64,000 nt of DNA from DASQHW01 sp038238245 (GTDB lineage: Bacteria > Actinomycetota > Acidimicrobiia > IMCC26256 > PALSA-610): contig JBBRXX010000007.1 in the NCBI GenBank assembly GCA_038238245.1, forward strand, positions 81,044-145,043, in the 5' to 3' direction. The position numbers and the translations under genes are program-made. Below are positions 15,946-24,395 of this stretch, one piece after another. Below the pieces are notes generated by a model, which saw only the letters and a list, made by a program, of their open reading frames with translations, had not been told where the DNA came from and ran no database searches. How positions within the stretch are numbered: position 1 is the first letter of the stretch; every line of letters begins with the position of its first letter.

Positions 15946-17040
15946 TCAGGACGTGCGCACAGGCATCAGCAAGTACAGGAAGTCGCCGGCGTCGGCCGAG
16001 TGCAACGTGGCCGGTTTCAACGGGTCGATCGTTTCCAGGGCGACTTCGGCGGACTCGACCGCGTCGACACCCTCCCGGAGGAACACCGGATTGAATGCGG
16101 CGGTGAGCTCGCCGCCCTCGAACTTGGCATCCAGCGTCTCTTGCGCGTTGCCGACGTCCTGGGCCGACATCGAGAGCTCGAGCCCGTCTGCGCTCATCGC
16201 CAGACGCACTGCCGCGTTGTCGCGGTTCTGCCCCACGATCTGCACCCGATCCAGCGCATCGAGCAACGCTTCGCGCACGACCGTGAGCCGGTTGGGATAG
16301 CCGCTCGGGATCAACTGCTCGTAGTTCGGGAAGTCGCCTTCGATGAGCCGGGCGGTGACCTCGGCGCGCGACGTGCGGAACACCACGTCGCGTTCGCGCA
16401 ACACGACCTCGATCTCTCCGTCGCCGGCCAGGCGCTGGACCTCGGCGAGACCCTTGGCCGCGACGAGCACCCGCTGACCCTCCTTGAGCATGCTCACGCC
16501 GCCGAGGTCGCGTACCGCCAGCCGGTACGAGTCGGTCGCAACGAGGCGAAGCCCGCCCCCGTGCGCGGTGAGCAGCACACCGGTCAGGATCGGGCGGAGG
16601 TCGTCCTTGGACGCGGCGCGCACGACCTGACGCAGCGCGGCGGCGAACGCGGCCGCATCGACCTTGACCCCATCACCGTCGGGCGACGCCAACCGGGGAT
16701 AGTCCTCGGCCGGCTTCAACCGCAAGGAGGTCGAGAACCGGCCGGCGGTGATCACGGCTTCGTCACCGGTGACGGTCACGGTCACCGAACCCTGCTCGAG
16801 CTTCCGCACGATCTCCCCGAGGAGCTTGGGGACGACCGCGACCCCGGTCTCCTCCACCTCCGCCGGGACTCGCACGCGGTTTGTGATCTCGAGATCGGAG
16901 CCGATGAGCTCGAGTCCTTCCTCGGTTGCCGTCACTCGCAGATCCTGGAGCACCGGCAACGCCCCGCTGCGACTCGCAACAGTTCGCTGTGCGGTCGCGA
17001 CAGCATCGGCAAGGGTGTCACGCTCGCAACGGAACTTCAC
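15946..17040 (-). CDS. dnaN: DNA polymerase III beta sliding clamp
   Basis: 364 residues from the GTG at 17040, where the protein reads VKFRCERDTLADAVATAQ, the standard clamp N-terminus. A GAGGAGG Shine-Dalgarno lies 5 bases upstream. The open frame runs 36 codons further up but that part is not clamp-like. Three clamp domains are recognisable (SGALPVLQDLRV; LRQVVRAASKDDLRPILTGV; FPNYEQLIP), ending FLYLLMPVRTS. The homodimer ring tethers polymerase to DNA. Confidence 0.95.
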   Translation of the reverse strand: MKFRCERDTLADAVATAQRTVASRSGALPVLQDLRVTATEEGLELIGSDLEITNRVRVPAEVEETGVAVVPKLLGEIVRKLEQGSVTVTVTGDEAVITAGRFSTSLRLKPAEDYPRLASPDGDGVKVDAAAFAAALRQVVRAASKDDLRPILTGVLLTAHGGGLRLVATDSYRLAVRDLGGVSMLKEGQRVLVAAKGLAEVQRLAGDGEIEVVLRERDVVFRTSRAEVTARLIEGDFPNYEQLIPSGYPNRLTVVREALLDALDRVQIVGQNRDNAAVRLAMSADGLELSMSAQDVGNAQETLDAKFEGGELTAAFNPVFLREGVDAVESAEVALETIDPLKPATLHSADAGDFLYLLMPVRTS

Positions 17041-17259
17041 ACCGTCCTCCTCGACGCCGTCATATTGCAATTCTTGTTCTTCGTAGTAGTAGGGCCTGTG
17101 AATTGTGGAGAACCGGGGAACGGTGCTGGTCGCGCCGTCGATGGCCATGCACCGCGGTATCCACTGTGGTGCACAGGCTCCTGCGCGGCGCGCACTCCCC
17201 GCGAGACATGTCCCCGACGCGTCCGAAGATTTCCTCGTGTGTCCACAGGCTTATCCACT
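17041..17259. other. dnaA-dnaN intergenic region with DnaA-box-like sites (part of oriC)
   Basis: Near-matches to TTATCCACA are seen at 17251-17259 (TTATCCACT, 8/9, overlapping the dnaA stop codon), 17104-17112 (TGTGGAGAA, 8/9 on the minus strand) and 17157-17165 (GTATCCACT, 7/9). TGTCCACA at 17240-17247 is a further partial site. The 210-bp gap also has a short AT-richer patch (ATATTGCAATTCTTGTTCTT, 17063-17082) that could act in unwinding. In actinobacteria oriC usually lies here. Which side of dnaA holds the functional origin cannot be decided by eye. Confidence 0.6.
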
Positions 17260-18651
17260 TGCTCCATGCTTGATGCGGCTTATCAACTCGTTGACCTGCT
17301 CGAACACCACGCGTTTCTCTGCCATCTGCGCCCGGATCTTCTCGCACGCATGCATCACGGTGGTGTGGTCCCGGCCCCCGAACTCCTCGGCGATCTTCGG
17401 ATAGCTGTAGTCCGTCAGCTCCCGGAAGACGTACATCCCGATCTGGCGGGCGGTCACCAGCGGCCTGCGTCTGCTCTTGCCGCACAGGTCGTCGATGGTC
17501 CAGCCGAACATCTTGGCGGTCTCCTCCAGGATGACCTGGGGCGTGATGATGCGGGGCCGGGAGGCGGGAAGGAGGTCGGCGAGGACCTCCTTGGCGACGT
17601 CGTCGGTCAGCGGAACGCGATGCAGGCTGGAATACGCCGCGACCCGGATCAGCGACCCTTCGAGCTCGCGGACGTTGTCGACCACGTTGTCGGCGATGAA
17701 GGCCAGCACGTCGTTGGGAATGCCGTCGAGGTGCTCGGCCTCGGCCTTCTTGCGCAGGATCGCAAGGCGCGTCTCGAACTCCGGCGGCTGGACGTCGGTG
17801 ATCAGGCCCCATTCGAACCGGCTGCGCAGCCGGTCCTCGATGGTCGCGATGGATTTCGGCGGGCGGTCCGACGAGATGACGATCTGACTGCCCCGACCGT
17901 GCAGGTCGTTGAAGGTGTAGAAGAACTCTTCCTGCAGCTGCTCGGTGCGCTCGAGGAACTGGATGTCGTCGACGAGCAGCACGTCGACCTCGCGATACCT
18001 GCGCTTGAACGCGGGCATGCCCTTGGAGCGCATCGCGTCGACGAACTCGTTCATCATCGTCTCGGTCGAGACATACCGGACGCGCTTGCTCGAGAACAAC
18101 GCGCGGACGTGGTGACCGATGGCGTGCAACAGGTGGGTCTTCCCGAGTCCGGCCGCGCCGTAGATGAAGAGCGGGTTGTACGAGCGGGCGGGGCTTTCAG
18201 CCACGGAGAGCGCGGCCGCATGCGCGAAGCGGTTGGACGCGCCGATCACGAACTGGTCGAAGCTGTACCGGGGGTTCAGCTGCGTCGTCGGCCAGGGGGT
18301 CGCGGTGTCCTGGTCGGCGGGACGCGGCCGTTCTTCGATCGAGCGTGCCAGCGGCGGGGGAGGCGCGAAGTCGTCTGCCTCGTGCTCGAGTCGTGCTTCA
18401 GTGGTGACCATGAGGTCGATGCGGTGCGGGACACCGGTGAGTGCTTGCACGGCGTCGGCCAGGAGCCCGAGGTAGCTCGTGCGGATGCGTTCGACGGCGA
18501 CCGAGCTGGGGACGGCGAGGACCAGCGTGTCTTCGCTGGCGTCCTGGCCGTGCACGCCTTGGAACCATGTATTCCATGTCGCTTCCGAGAGCTGCGCCCG
18601 TACCGCCGCCGCGACCCTTGCCCAGAGGTCATCTGCCGCTGGAGTACCCAC
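17251..18651 (-). CDS. dnaA: Chromosomal replication initiator DnaA
   Basis: 466 residues from the GTG at 18651, preceded by GGGGAG six bases upstream; upstream codons are not DnaA-like. Domain I begins DDLWARVAAAVRAQLSEATW. The AAA+ domain has Walker A GAAGLGKTHLLHAIGH, Walker B LLVDDIQFL and sensor motif ISSDRPPKSI. C-terminal domain IV carries the DnaA signature GGRDHTTVMHACEKI that reads DnaA boxes. It is transcribed away from rpmH, with DnaA-box-like clusters at both ends of the gene. Confidence 0.97.
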   Translation of the reverse strand: MGTPAADDLWARVAAAVRAQLSEATWNTWFQGVHGQDASEDTLVLAVPSSVAVERIRTSYLGLLADAVQALTGVPHRIDLMVTTEARLEHEADDFAPPPPLARSIEERPRPADQDTATPWPTTQLNPRYSFDQFVIGASNRFAHAAALSVAESPARSYNPLFIYGAAGLGKTHLLHAIGHHVRALFSSKRVRYVSTETMMNEFVDAMRSKGMPAFKRRYREVDVLLVDDIQFLERTEQLQEEFFYTFNDLHGRGSQIVISSDRPPKSIATIEDRLRSRFEWGLITDVQPPEFETRLAILRKKAEAEHLDGIPNDVLAFIADNVVDNVRELEGSLIRVAAYSSLHRVPLTDDVAKEVLADLLPASRPRIITPQVILEETAKMFGWTIDDLCGKSRRRPLVTARQIGMYVFRELTDYSYPKIAEEFGGRDHTTVMHACEKIRAQMAEKRVVFEQVNELISRIKHGASG

Positions 18652-18851
18652 GGTCGACTCCCCGATTGTTCGCCGAGCCCGTTGTCCACAGGGCTTTCCA
18701 CAAGTGTGGAGAAGCTGACCCGGGGGCCGGCCACTCCTCGGCCATGACGGGGAAGTGCTCCCGGAACCGGGGCCGGCCGGCTGCGCAGGAAGCGGCACGC
18801 TAGCGCGCTGTGGACAAGCCAACAAGCAACCTCTGCCAGCCCGCGCGCGCA
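18652..18851. other. dnaA-rpmH intergenic region with DnaA-box-like cluster
   Basis: The 320-bp gap between dnaA and rpmH holds TTGTCCACA at 18682-18690 (8/9), CTTTCCACA at 18694-18702 (7/9), TGTGGAGAA at 18705-18713 (8/9, minus strand) and TGTGGACAA at 18809-18817 (8/9, minus strand). The first three are packed in 32 bp just upstream of the dnaA start. They could serve dnaA autoregulation, origin function, or both. Confidence 0.6.
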
Positions 18852-18880
18852 TTGCCGGGTGCGCGCTTCGGACGTACACT
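18852..18880 (+). promoter_or_regulatory. Probable promoter of rpmH-rnpA-yidD-yidC
   Basis: TTGCCG at 18852-18857 and TACACT at 18875-18880 are spaced by 17 bases and lie about 90 bases before the rpmH GTG. Strong operon position and good spacing support it. Confidence 0.5.
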
Positions 18881-18971
18881 GCCCCGTCCACCTGCGCGCG
18901 CAGACGTCAAATCCTGCGGCGCGCTCGCCCCTGGGCCCCTACCTCGGCCCGGGCGTTCGAGGAGGCCATGC

Positions 18972-19106
18972 GTGAAGAGGACGTTCCAGCCGAACAACCG
19001 GAAGCGAAAGAAGACTCACGGCTTCCGGCTCCGGATGCGCACCCGCGGCGGCCGAGCGGTCATCGGCCGTCGGCGCGGCAAGGGTCGCTCCAATCTCTCA
19101 GCCTGA
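18972..19106 (+). CDS. rpmH: 50S ribosomal protein L34
   Basis: 44 residues, GTG start with GGAGG immediately upstream. The sequence KRTFQPNNRKRKKTHGFRLR and the end GRSNLSA are canonical bL34. It heads the conserved rpmH-rnpA-yidD-yidC-jag-rsmG array. Its TGA overlaps a possible CTG start of rnpA. Confidence 0.97.
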   Translation: MKRTFQPNNRKRKKTHGFRLRMRTRGGRAVIGRRRGKGRSNLSA

Positions 19107-19438
19107 TCTGGTCCGTTCGTGACCGAGCAATGTTCCGGGCGATCGCTCATGGGCGTCGTCACCGATCCGGGCCCCTCCAGGTGAGTGCCGTCATGGTTTC
19201 GACGCGACAAGACCCACCGCGGATCGCGTTCGCGGTCGGCCGACCGGTCGGGAACGCGGTCGCGCGCAACCGCGTGCGGCGCCGGCTCCGCGCCGCCGTG
19301 CGCGAACAGCACGAGTTGCTCCAACCGGGGTGGGGCTACATGGTCAAGGCGGCTCCGAACTCGGCTGACGCGACATACCGCGAGCTCTCGGACGCGCTTC
19401 ACGTCATTCTCCGGGCACATTCGGCGGGAATGTCATGA
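19103..19438 (+). CDS. rnpA: Ribonuclease P protein component
   Basis: The RNase P protein motif is clear: VGRPVGNAVARNRVRRRLRAA, followed by GWGYMVKAAPNSADATYREL. It assists the RNase P RNA in tRNA 5' maturation. The first ATG (19130, MFRAIAHGRR) would remove about ten residues that align with the family N-terminus (IWSVRDRAMF). The only start codon upstream that keeps them is CTG at 19103, which overlaps the rpmH stop. The start is therefore uncertain: 111 residues from CTG, 102 from ATG. It overlaps yidD by 4 bp. Confidence 0.85.
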   Translation: MIWSVRDRAMFRAIAHGRRHRSGPLQVSAVMVSTRQDPPRIAFAVGRPVGNAVARNRVRRRLRAAVREQHELLQPGWGYMVKAAPNSADATYRELSDALHVILRAHSAGMS

Positions 19439-19698
19439 ATCGGTCGCTTCCGAGCCGGGGACTTCTTCGCATCCTCGACCTCTACCAGCGGTTGACGGTT
19501 GACCGCGCGTCACCATGCCGGTTCGTCCCGTCATGCTCGACGTACGCGCGCGAAGCCATCGAGTCGCACGGCGCTGCGCGCGGTGCGTGGCTCGCGGTCC
19601 GACGGCTGAGCCGCTGCCAGCCGTTCGGCGGTCACGGGTTCGATCCGGTGCCGGCACCGCGAGGTGCCGCGCATCGAAACGAAAGGCAGCCGTGCTAG
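19435..19698 (+). CDS. yidD: Membrane protein insertion efficiency factor YidD
   Basis: 87 residues. The family signature is visible: LLRILDLYQRLTVDRASPCRF, then CRFVPSCSTYAREAIESHG with its paired cysteines, and RRLSRCQPFGGHGFDPVP. It is a small amphipathic membrane-associated protein that helps YidC/Sec-dependent insertion. It overlaps rnpA (ATGA) and its last 7 bases overlap yidC. Confidence 0.94.
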   Translation: MNRSLPSRGLLRILDLYQRLTVDRASPCRFVPSCSTYAREAIESHGAARGAWLAVRRLSRCQPFGGHGFDPVPAPRGAAHRNERQPC

Positions 19699-20705
19699 CC
19701 GCGAGCCCCTTCGATCCCCTCTACCGGGCAATCGGCTGGCTCCTCGCGTTGCTGTACGCGGTCCCGCCGCACAATCTCGGCCTCGCGATCATCGTCCTCA
19801 CGCTGATCGTGATGGCGGTGCAGTTCCCGCTGATCGCGAAGCAGACGCGCTCGATGATCCAGATGCAGCGCGTCCAGCCTGAGATCAAGAAGATCCAGCA
19901 GAAGTACAAGGACGACCGCGCGAAGCAGAACGAGGAGCTGCTGAAGTTCTACCAGGAGAACAAGATCAACCCGCTGGCCGGGTGCCTCCCGCTTCTCCTC
20001 ATCCTTCCGATCGGCATCGCGGTGTTCGGGACGTTCCGCAATCCCGGCATCCAGGCCCACATCCCTCGCTCGGGATCACTGAACCGCCTGTATCTCGACG
20101 TCTGTTCCTTCGGCGGCAAGGTGCTCCCGCCCTCGGCGCCGAAGCCTCAACCATCGTGCGCCGGGGAGATCGCGAAGAGCACCCCGAAGCCGATGCGCTT
20201 CCTCGGCCTCGAGCTCAATAACTCGACCGGGGATGCACTGAAGCAGGGCGTCGTCCACGCGCTTCCCTGGCTGATCCTGCTCGGGCTCGTCGTGCTGTCG
20301 GGCTGGTACCAGGTCCGCCAGACACAGGCCCGTCAGCTGCGCGCGGGCGCCCCGATCAACAAGCAGATGCAGACGATCACCCGCGTGATGCCCCTCTTCT
20401 TCGGGTTCATCTCCTACCGGTTGAACGCCGCGACGACCCTCTACTTCGTCGTTTCGAACACCTGGCGCATCGGCCAGCAGCACTTTGTGCTCAACAAGAT
20501 GTACGAGGAAGAGCACCCCGGTGAGGCGAAGAAGGAGAAACCCAAACCCGCGCTCGAGGCCGGCGAAGAGGGCGGGAAAGAGCCGCCCGCGCCACCACCC
20601 CAGCCCCGCCGCGGCGGCACCCCGAACCGCGGCGCCTCCGGAGGCGGAACCGGCAACCGCCCTCCCGCGAACGCGGCCCGCCGGAAGAAGAAACGGAAGC
20701 GCTGA
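19692..20705 (+). CDS. yidC: Membrane protein insertase YidC/Oxa1 family
   Basis: 337 residues from the GTG at 19692 with GAAAGG upstream. The protein opens directly before the first transmembrane helix and shows the 60KD_IMP core: FPLIAKQTRSMIQMQRVQPE, then NPLAGCLPLLLILPIGIAVF and the late helices near ALPWLILLGLVVLSGW and FGFISYRLNAATTLYFVVSN. The cytoplasmic tail is basic and Pro/Gly-rich, ending KKKRKR, as is usual for ribosome-binding tails. It inserts membrane proteins with or without Sec. Confidence 0.95.
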   Translation: MLAASPFDPLYRAIGWLLALLYAVPPHNLGLAIIVLTLIVMAVQFPLIAKQTRSMIQMQRVQPEIKKIQQKYKDDRAKQNEELLKFYQENKINPLAGCLPLLLILPIGIAVFGTFRNPGIQAHIPRSGSLNRLYLDVCSFGGKVLPPSAPKPQPSCAGEIAKSTPKPMRFLGLELNNSTGDALKQGVVHALPWLILLGLVVLSGWYQVRQTQARQLRAGAPINKQMQTITRVMPLFFGFISYRLNAATTLYFVVSNTWRIGQQHFVLNKMYEEEHPGEAKKEKPKPALEAGEEGGKEPPAPPPQPRRGGTPNRGASGGGTGNRPPANAARRKKKRKR

Positions 20706-20708
20706 CAC

Positions 20709-21677
20709 ATGGATTGGATCGAAGTCACCGCGCGTACGGTCGAGGATGCCAAGGAGCTCGCCCTCGACCGGCTCGGCGTGGTCGAAGACGAGCTCGAGTT
20801 CGAGGTGCTGGACGAGCCCCGGGGCGGGCTGTTCCGCCGTTCGGACGCGCGGATCCGCGCCCGGGTGAAGCCCCTCTCCCGTGAGAAGCCGGCCGACCGC
20901 CGCCGCCGCCGCCCCCGGGGCGACCGGCAGGGGCCCCGCAGCTCGAGCGGGGGACGGGGACGCACGCCGACCGCCGTTGCCGATGACGATGACGATGCGC
21001 CAGGCAAGGCGCCGACCGACCGGGCCGGGACCGACCGTCAGCGCTCGCGCCGACGCCGCGGGCGAGGCGGGGGGAGCGGCGGCGCGAGCAGAAGTACCGG
21101 GGACGGTCGTGGCGGCAGTGCCGCGAGCGGGACTGGCGAAGGGCGCAGCCGCGGCCCTGCACCGCATGCGAAAACGCGCGCCGACGAGGACCAGGAGGCG
21201 GAAGTGGACGTCGAGACAATGCCGGTGGAGGAGCAGGCGGCGCATGCGGCGGAGTTCGCAGGCGAGCTCGTACGAGTGATGGGCTTCGAGGGCACCGTCC
21301 GGACCGAGATCGGCGACGATGACGTCACCGTTCGGATCGAGGGCGAGAACCTCGGCGTGCTGGTCGGGCCCCGGGGCGTCACCCTGCATGCCCTCGAAGA
21401 AGTGGTGCGTGCCGCGGTGCAGCACCACGCGGGCGGGCGGAGCGCTCGAGTGCACGTCGACGTCGCCGGGTACCGGGAACGGCGGCGCGAGGCACTCGCG
21501 GCATTTGCGACAAAAGTGGCCGCCGAGGTGAAAGAGGCAGGGACGGCGCGGTCTCTCGAGCCCATGGCGTCGCCCGACCGGAAGGTCGTGCACGATGTCG
21601 TCGCCGAGATCGACGGCGTGAGCACGGTGTCCGAGGGCGAGGACCCGCGCCGCCGGGTCGTGATCCGCCCCGAGTGA
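20709..21677 (+). CDS. jag: RNA-binding protein Jag/KhpB
   Basis: 322 residues. An N-terminal Jag_N domain (WIEVTARTVEDAKELALDRL, residues 2-50) is joined through about 110 residues of Arg/Gly-rich, then acidic, low-complexity linker to a KH domain (GENLGVLVGPRGVTLHALEE) and an R3H domain (YRERRREALAAFATKVAAEV). The protein ends RRRVVIRPE. Family members bind RNA and affect cell elongation and division. It follows yidC by 3 bp and overlaps rsmG (GTGA). Confidence 0.92.
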   Translation: MDWIEVTARTVEDAKELALDRLGVVEDELEFEVLDEPRGGLFRRSDARIRARVKPLSREKPADRRRRRPRGDRQGPRSSSGGRGRTPTAVADDDDDAPGKAPTDRAGTDRQRSRRRRGRGGGSGGASRSTGDGRGGSAASGTGEGRSRGPAPHAKTRADEDQEAEVDVETMPVEEQAAHAAEFAGELVRVMGFEGTVRTEIGDDDVTVRIEGENLGVLVGPRGVTLHALEEVVRAAVQHHAGGRSARVHVDVAGYRERRREALAAFATKVAAEVKEAGTARSLEPMASPDRKVVHDVVAEIDGVSTVSEGEDPRRRVVIRPE

Positions 21678-22303
21678 GCCATGAGGAGCCGCTGCACGCG
21701 GTCCTCGTACGAGCCCGCACGCTCGGCTTCCTCGGCCCCGGGTCGATCGAGGGCCATCTCACCCACGCGGCCGGCTTCGCAGTCGCCGCCTTTCGTCAAC
21801 TCGGGCATCCCCCGGCATCGATGCTGGACCTGGGCTCCGGCGCCGGTATTCCCGGGCTGGTGCTGGCCGAGGAGTGGCCCGACGCACATGCGGTGCTGGT
21901 CGAGAGCGGGCACCGCCGCTGCGAGCACCTGCGCACGGAGATCGCCGGCCTCGGGTGGACGGCACGGGTCGAGGTGCTCGAGGAGCGCGCGGAGCTGACC
22001 GCCCGGCGCCCCGAGCTCCGGGAGAGGGTGGAGCTCGTGACCGCCCGGAGCTTCGCCACGCCGGCGGCAACCGCCGAGATCGCGGCCGGATTGGTTGCCC
22101 CGGGCGGGCTGCTGGTGGTCAGCGAACCACCGGGGCCGAACCCGGCGCGGTGGCCTGCTGCGGAGCTGGCGGCCCTCGGGTTCGGGCCACCACGCTACGA
22201 AGTGGTCGGTCTCGCGCACTTCGCGGGTTTCGTGAAGGCCCAGAGTGCACCTTCCGACGTGCCCCGCGCGGTCGGTCGGCCGGGCAAGCGGCCACGCTGG
22301 TGA
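21674..22303 (+). CDS. rsmG: 16S rRNA (guanine-527-N7) methyltransferase
   Basis: 209 residues from a GTG overlapping the jag stop. The SAM-binding motif LDLGSGAGIPGLVLA is typical of RsmG/GidB. ESGHRRCEHLRTEI and VTARSFATPAATAEI follow as in the family. It methylates G527 of 16S rRNA; loss gives low-level streptomycin resistance in related bacteria. The stop lies directly before a parS-like palindrome. Confidence 0.93.
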   Translation: MSHEEPLHAVLVRARTLGFLGPGSIEGHLTHAAGFAVAAFRQLGHPPASMLDLGSGAGIPGLVLAEEWPDAHAVLVESGHRRCEHLRTEIAGLGWTARVEVLEERAELTARRPELRERVELVTARSFATPAATAEIAAGLVAPGGLLVVSEPPGPNPARWPAAELAALGFGPPRYEVVGLAHFAGFVKAQSAPSDVPRAVGRPGKRPRW

Positions 22304-22319
22304 CGTTTCACGTGAAACA
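22304..22319. other. parS: parS centromere-like site
   Basis: The 16-mer cGTTTCACGTGAAACa contains the perfect 14-bp palindrome GTTTCACGTGAAAC (22305-22318), 15 of 16 matches to the bacterial consensus TGTTTCACGTGAAACA. It begins at the first base after the rsmG stop and lies 190 bp before parA. It is the expected nucleation site for ParB spreading near oriC. No second copy was noticed in this window. Confidence 0.9.
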
Positions 22320-22331
22320 TTCAGCGCCCTG

Positions 22332-22359
22332 TTGCATTGGAGAATGCCAGTAGTACGAT
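22332..22359 (+). promoter_or_regulatory. Possible parAB promoter
   Basis: TTGCAT (22332-22337) and TACGAT (22354-22359) are separated by 16 bases and lie 13 bp after the parS-like site. ParB bound at parS could affect this promoter. The remaining leader of about 150 bases before parA shows nothing I recognise. Confidence 0.45.
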
Positions 22360-22507
22360 GCGGCCGCGCCCAGCGCGTCGCCCTCGTCGAGCATTTCTTC
22401 CCCGCACCGCACGCCTGTGCAGGCGGACGCAAGCCATCTGACGGCGCGACGTCGGGGGAAATGGTGCCTGTGCATGATTCTCGGGTCTGCCGAGCAGCGC
22501 GAGCACC

Positions 22508-23503
22508 ATGAGTGAGCGGCAACAGCGGGAGGACGCGATGCCGAGCAACGAGCGCACCATGGTGGGCACAACCGCGCCGGAAGGCTCACCCGACGACCGC
22601 GTCGAACAAGACGACCCGGTAGTAGTGCCGGAGACCGCACCCGACGTGCTGGTCGAGGCCGCGCCACCCCTCGAAACGCTTGCTGCAATCAGGGCCAAGG
22701 GCGGCGACGCCCCCGAGCCGATCGTGTTGCCGCGGGTGATCTCGATCGCCAATCAAAAAGGCGGGGTCGGCAAGACGACCACGGCGGTCAACCTCGGTGC
22801 CGCCCTCGCCGAGCTCGGCTTCCGCGTCTTGGTGATCGACCTCGATCCCCAGGGGAACGCGACGACGGGGATGGGCATCAGTCATCGCAATGTCGCCGGG
22901 TCCATCTACGACGTCATCATGAACGACGCCTCGATCGACGACTGCGTCGAGCCGACCAGCGTTCGTAACCTCTTCGTCGTGCCGGCAACCATCGACCTCG
23001 CGGGCGCCGAGATCGAGCTCGTTCCCGCGTTCTCTCGAGAGTTGAAACTTCGCCGCGCCCTCGCCAACGTGCGCGATGACTACGACTTCACGTTGATCGA
23101 CTGCCCGCCATCCCTCGGGCTGCTGACCGTCAACGGGCTCGCCGCCTCGGACGACATCCTTGTCCCGATCCAATGCGAGTACTACGCGCTCGAGGGTCTC
23201 GGGCAGTTGTTGCGGAACGTCGCGCTCGTGAAGACCAACCTCAATCCCGGCCTCGATGTCCGCGGGATTGTGCTCACGATGTACGACGCGCGCACCAAGC
23301 TCGCCGAGCAGGTCGAGCGCGAGGTGCGCGCCCACTTCGGCAGCAAGGTCTATCGCACGGTCGTCCCGCGCACGGTGCGGATCTCGGAAGCGCCTTCGTT
23401 CGGACAGCCGGTCACAGTGTTCGACGCCTCGTCTCGCGGGTCGCTGGCCTATCGCGAGCTGGCCAAGGAGGTGAGCCGTGGCGCGACCCGGCGGGTTGGG
23501 TAG
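22508..23503 (+). CDS. parA: Chromosome partitioning ATPase ParA
   Basis: 331 residues. After an acidic, Pro-rich N-terminal extension of about 75 residues the protein has the deviant Walker A NQKGGVGKTTTAVNLGAAL, VIDLDPQGNATTGMG, and DCPPSLGLLTVN. The ATPase forms dynamic DNA-bound dimers that move ParB-parS complexes apart. It overlaps parB by 26 bp. The N-terminal extension is longer than in the shortest ParAs; a later start is possible, but 22508 is the first good ATG after the promoter. Confidence 0.94.
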   Translation: MSERQQREDAMPSNERTMVGTTAPEGSPDDRVEQDDPVVVPETAPDVLVEAAPPLETLAAIRAKGGDAPEPIVLPRVISIANQKGGVGKTTTAVNLGAALAELGFRVLVIDLDPQGNATTGMGISHRNVAGSIYDVIMNDASIDDCVEPTSVRNLFVVPATIDLAGAEIELVPAFSRELKLRRALANVRDDYDFTLIDCPPSLGLLTVNGLAASDDILVPIQCEYYALEGLGQLLRNVALVKTNLNPGLDVRGIVLTMYDARTKLAEQVEREVRAHFGSKVYRTVVPRTVRISEAPSFGQPVTVFDASSRGSLAYRELAKEVSRGATRRVG

Positions 23504-24356
23504 AGGCCTCGGCGCGCTGATTCCGGCGGGGGTCGCAGAAGCCATCGGCGGTCTCGAGGACCTGCCGATCTCCTTGATCCGGCCGAACCCTCAACAGCCG
23601 CGAGAGCATTTCGACGAGGAGTCGCTCGCCGCACTGGCCGAGTCGATCCGCGAGGTCGGCGTCCTCCAGCCGGTGCTCGTCCGCGCGGCGGACGACGGTT
23701 ACGAGCTGATCGCCGGCGAACGGCGCTGGCGCGCGGCCCGGCGTGTCGGGCTACAGACGATCCCCGCGATCGTGCGGGTCGCCGACGACGCCGCGATGTT
23801 GCAGCAGGCGATCGTCGAGAACGTGCAGCGCGAGCAGCTGAACCCGCTCGAGGAAGCCGCCGCGTACCAACAGCTGATCGAGGACTTCTCCTTCACCCAC
23901 GACGAGGTCGCGACCCGGGTCGGAAAGAGCCGAGCGACGATCACCAACACGCTACGGCTGTTGCAGTTGCCGCCGACGATCCAGCGTTACCTCAAGGAGG
24001 GAGCGCTGCGCATGGGCCACGCCCGTGCCCTGCTCGCGACTCCCGACCGCGCGTTCCAGGAGCAGCTGGCGCGCCGGGCCGTTGGCGAGGACCTCTCGGT
24101 GCGCGAGGTCGAGGACACGATCCGCCGGCGCGAAGACCGCCCTGAAGCGCACGCGGCGACGAAGGAACCCGCGGGCGTCCGGATGCGACCGCCGGGGCTG
24201 CTCGAGCTCGAAGAGCTCCTTGGTGACTACCTCGAGACTCGCGTACGGATCTCGACCGGCCCGCGTCATGGTCGAGTCCAGATCGACTTCGCGAACCTCG
24301 AGGATCTCGAACGCATCTACCGCGTGATGACGCAGGGTTCGCAGGTCCAGGCGTAG
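23478..24356 (+). CDS. parB: Chromosome partitioning protein ParB
   Basis: 292 residues from a GTG inside the end of parA. The N-terminal nuclease/CTPase-like fold has ISLIRPNPQQPREHF and LIAGERRWRAARRVG (the GERRxRA nucleotide-binding motif). The helix-turn-helix region has FTHDEVATRVGKSRATITNTL, followed by MGHARALLATPD. It clamps DNA at parS and is organised by ParA. A parS-like site lies 1.2 kb upstream. Confidence 0.94.
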   Translation: MARPGGLGRGLGALIPAGVAEAIGGLEDLPISLIRPNPQQPREHFDEESLAALAESIREVGVLQPVLVRAADDGYELIAGERRWRAARRVGLQTIPAIVRVADDAAMLQQAIVENVQREQLNPLEEAAAYQQLIEDFSFTHDEVATRVGKSRATITNTLRLLQLPPTIQRYLKEGALRMGHARALLATPDRAFQEQLARRAVGEDLSVREVEDTIRRREDRPEAHAATKEPAGVRMRPPGLLELEELLGDYLETRVRISTGPRHGRVQIDFANLEDLERIYRVMTQGSQVQA

Positions 24357-24395
24357 CCTCTCGCCGCGCACGAACCGGGTGCGGCCGCGCGTGGT

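Noticed and set aside
16000..18747. A 915-codon open frame on the plus strand across dnaN and dnaA.
   Set aside because: It is the complement shadow of two certain genes, crosses their intergenic region and has no recognisable domain.
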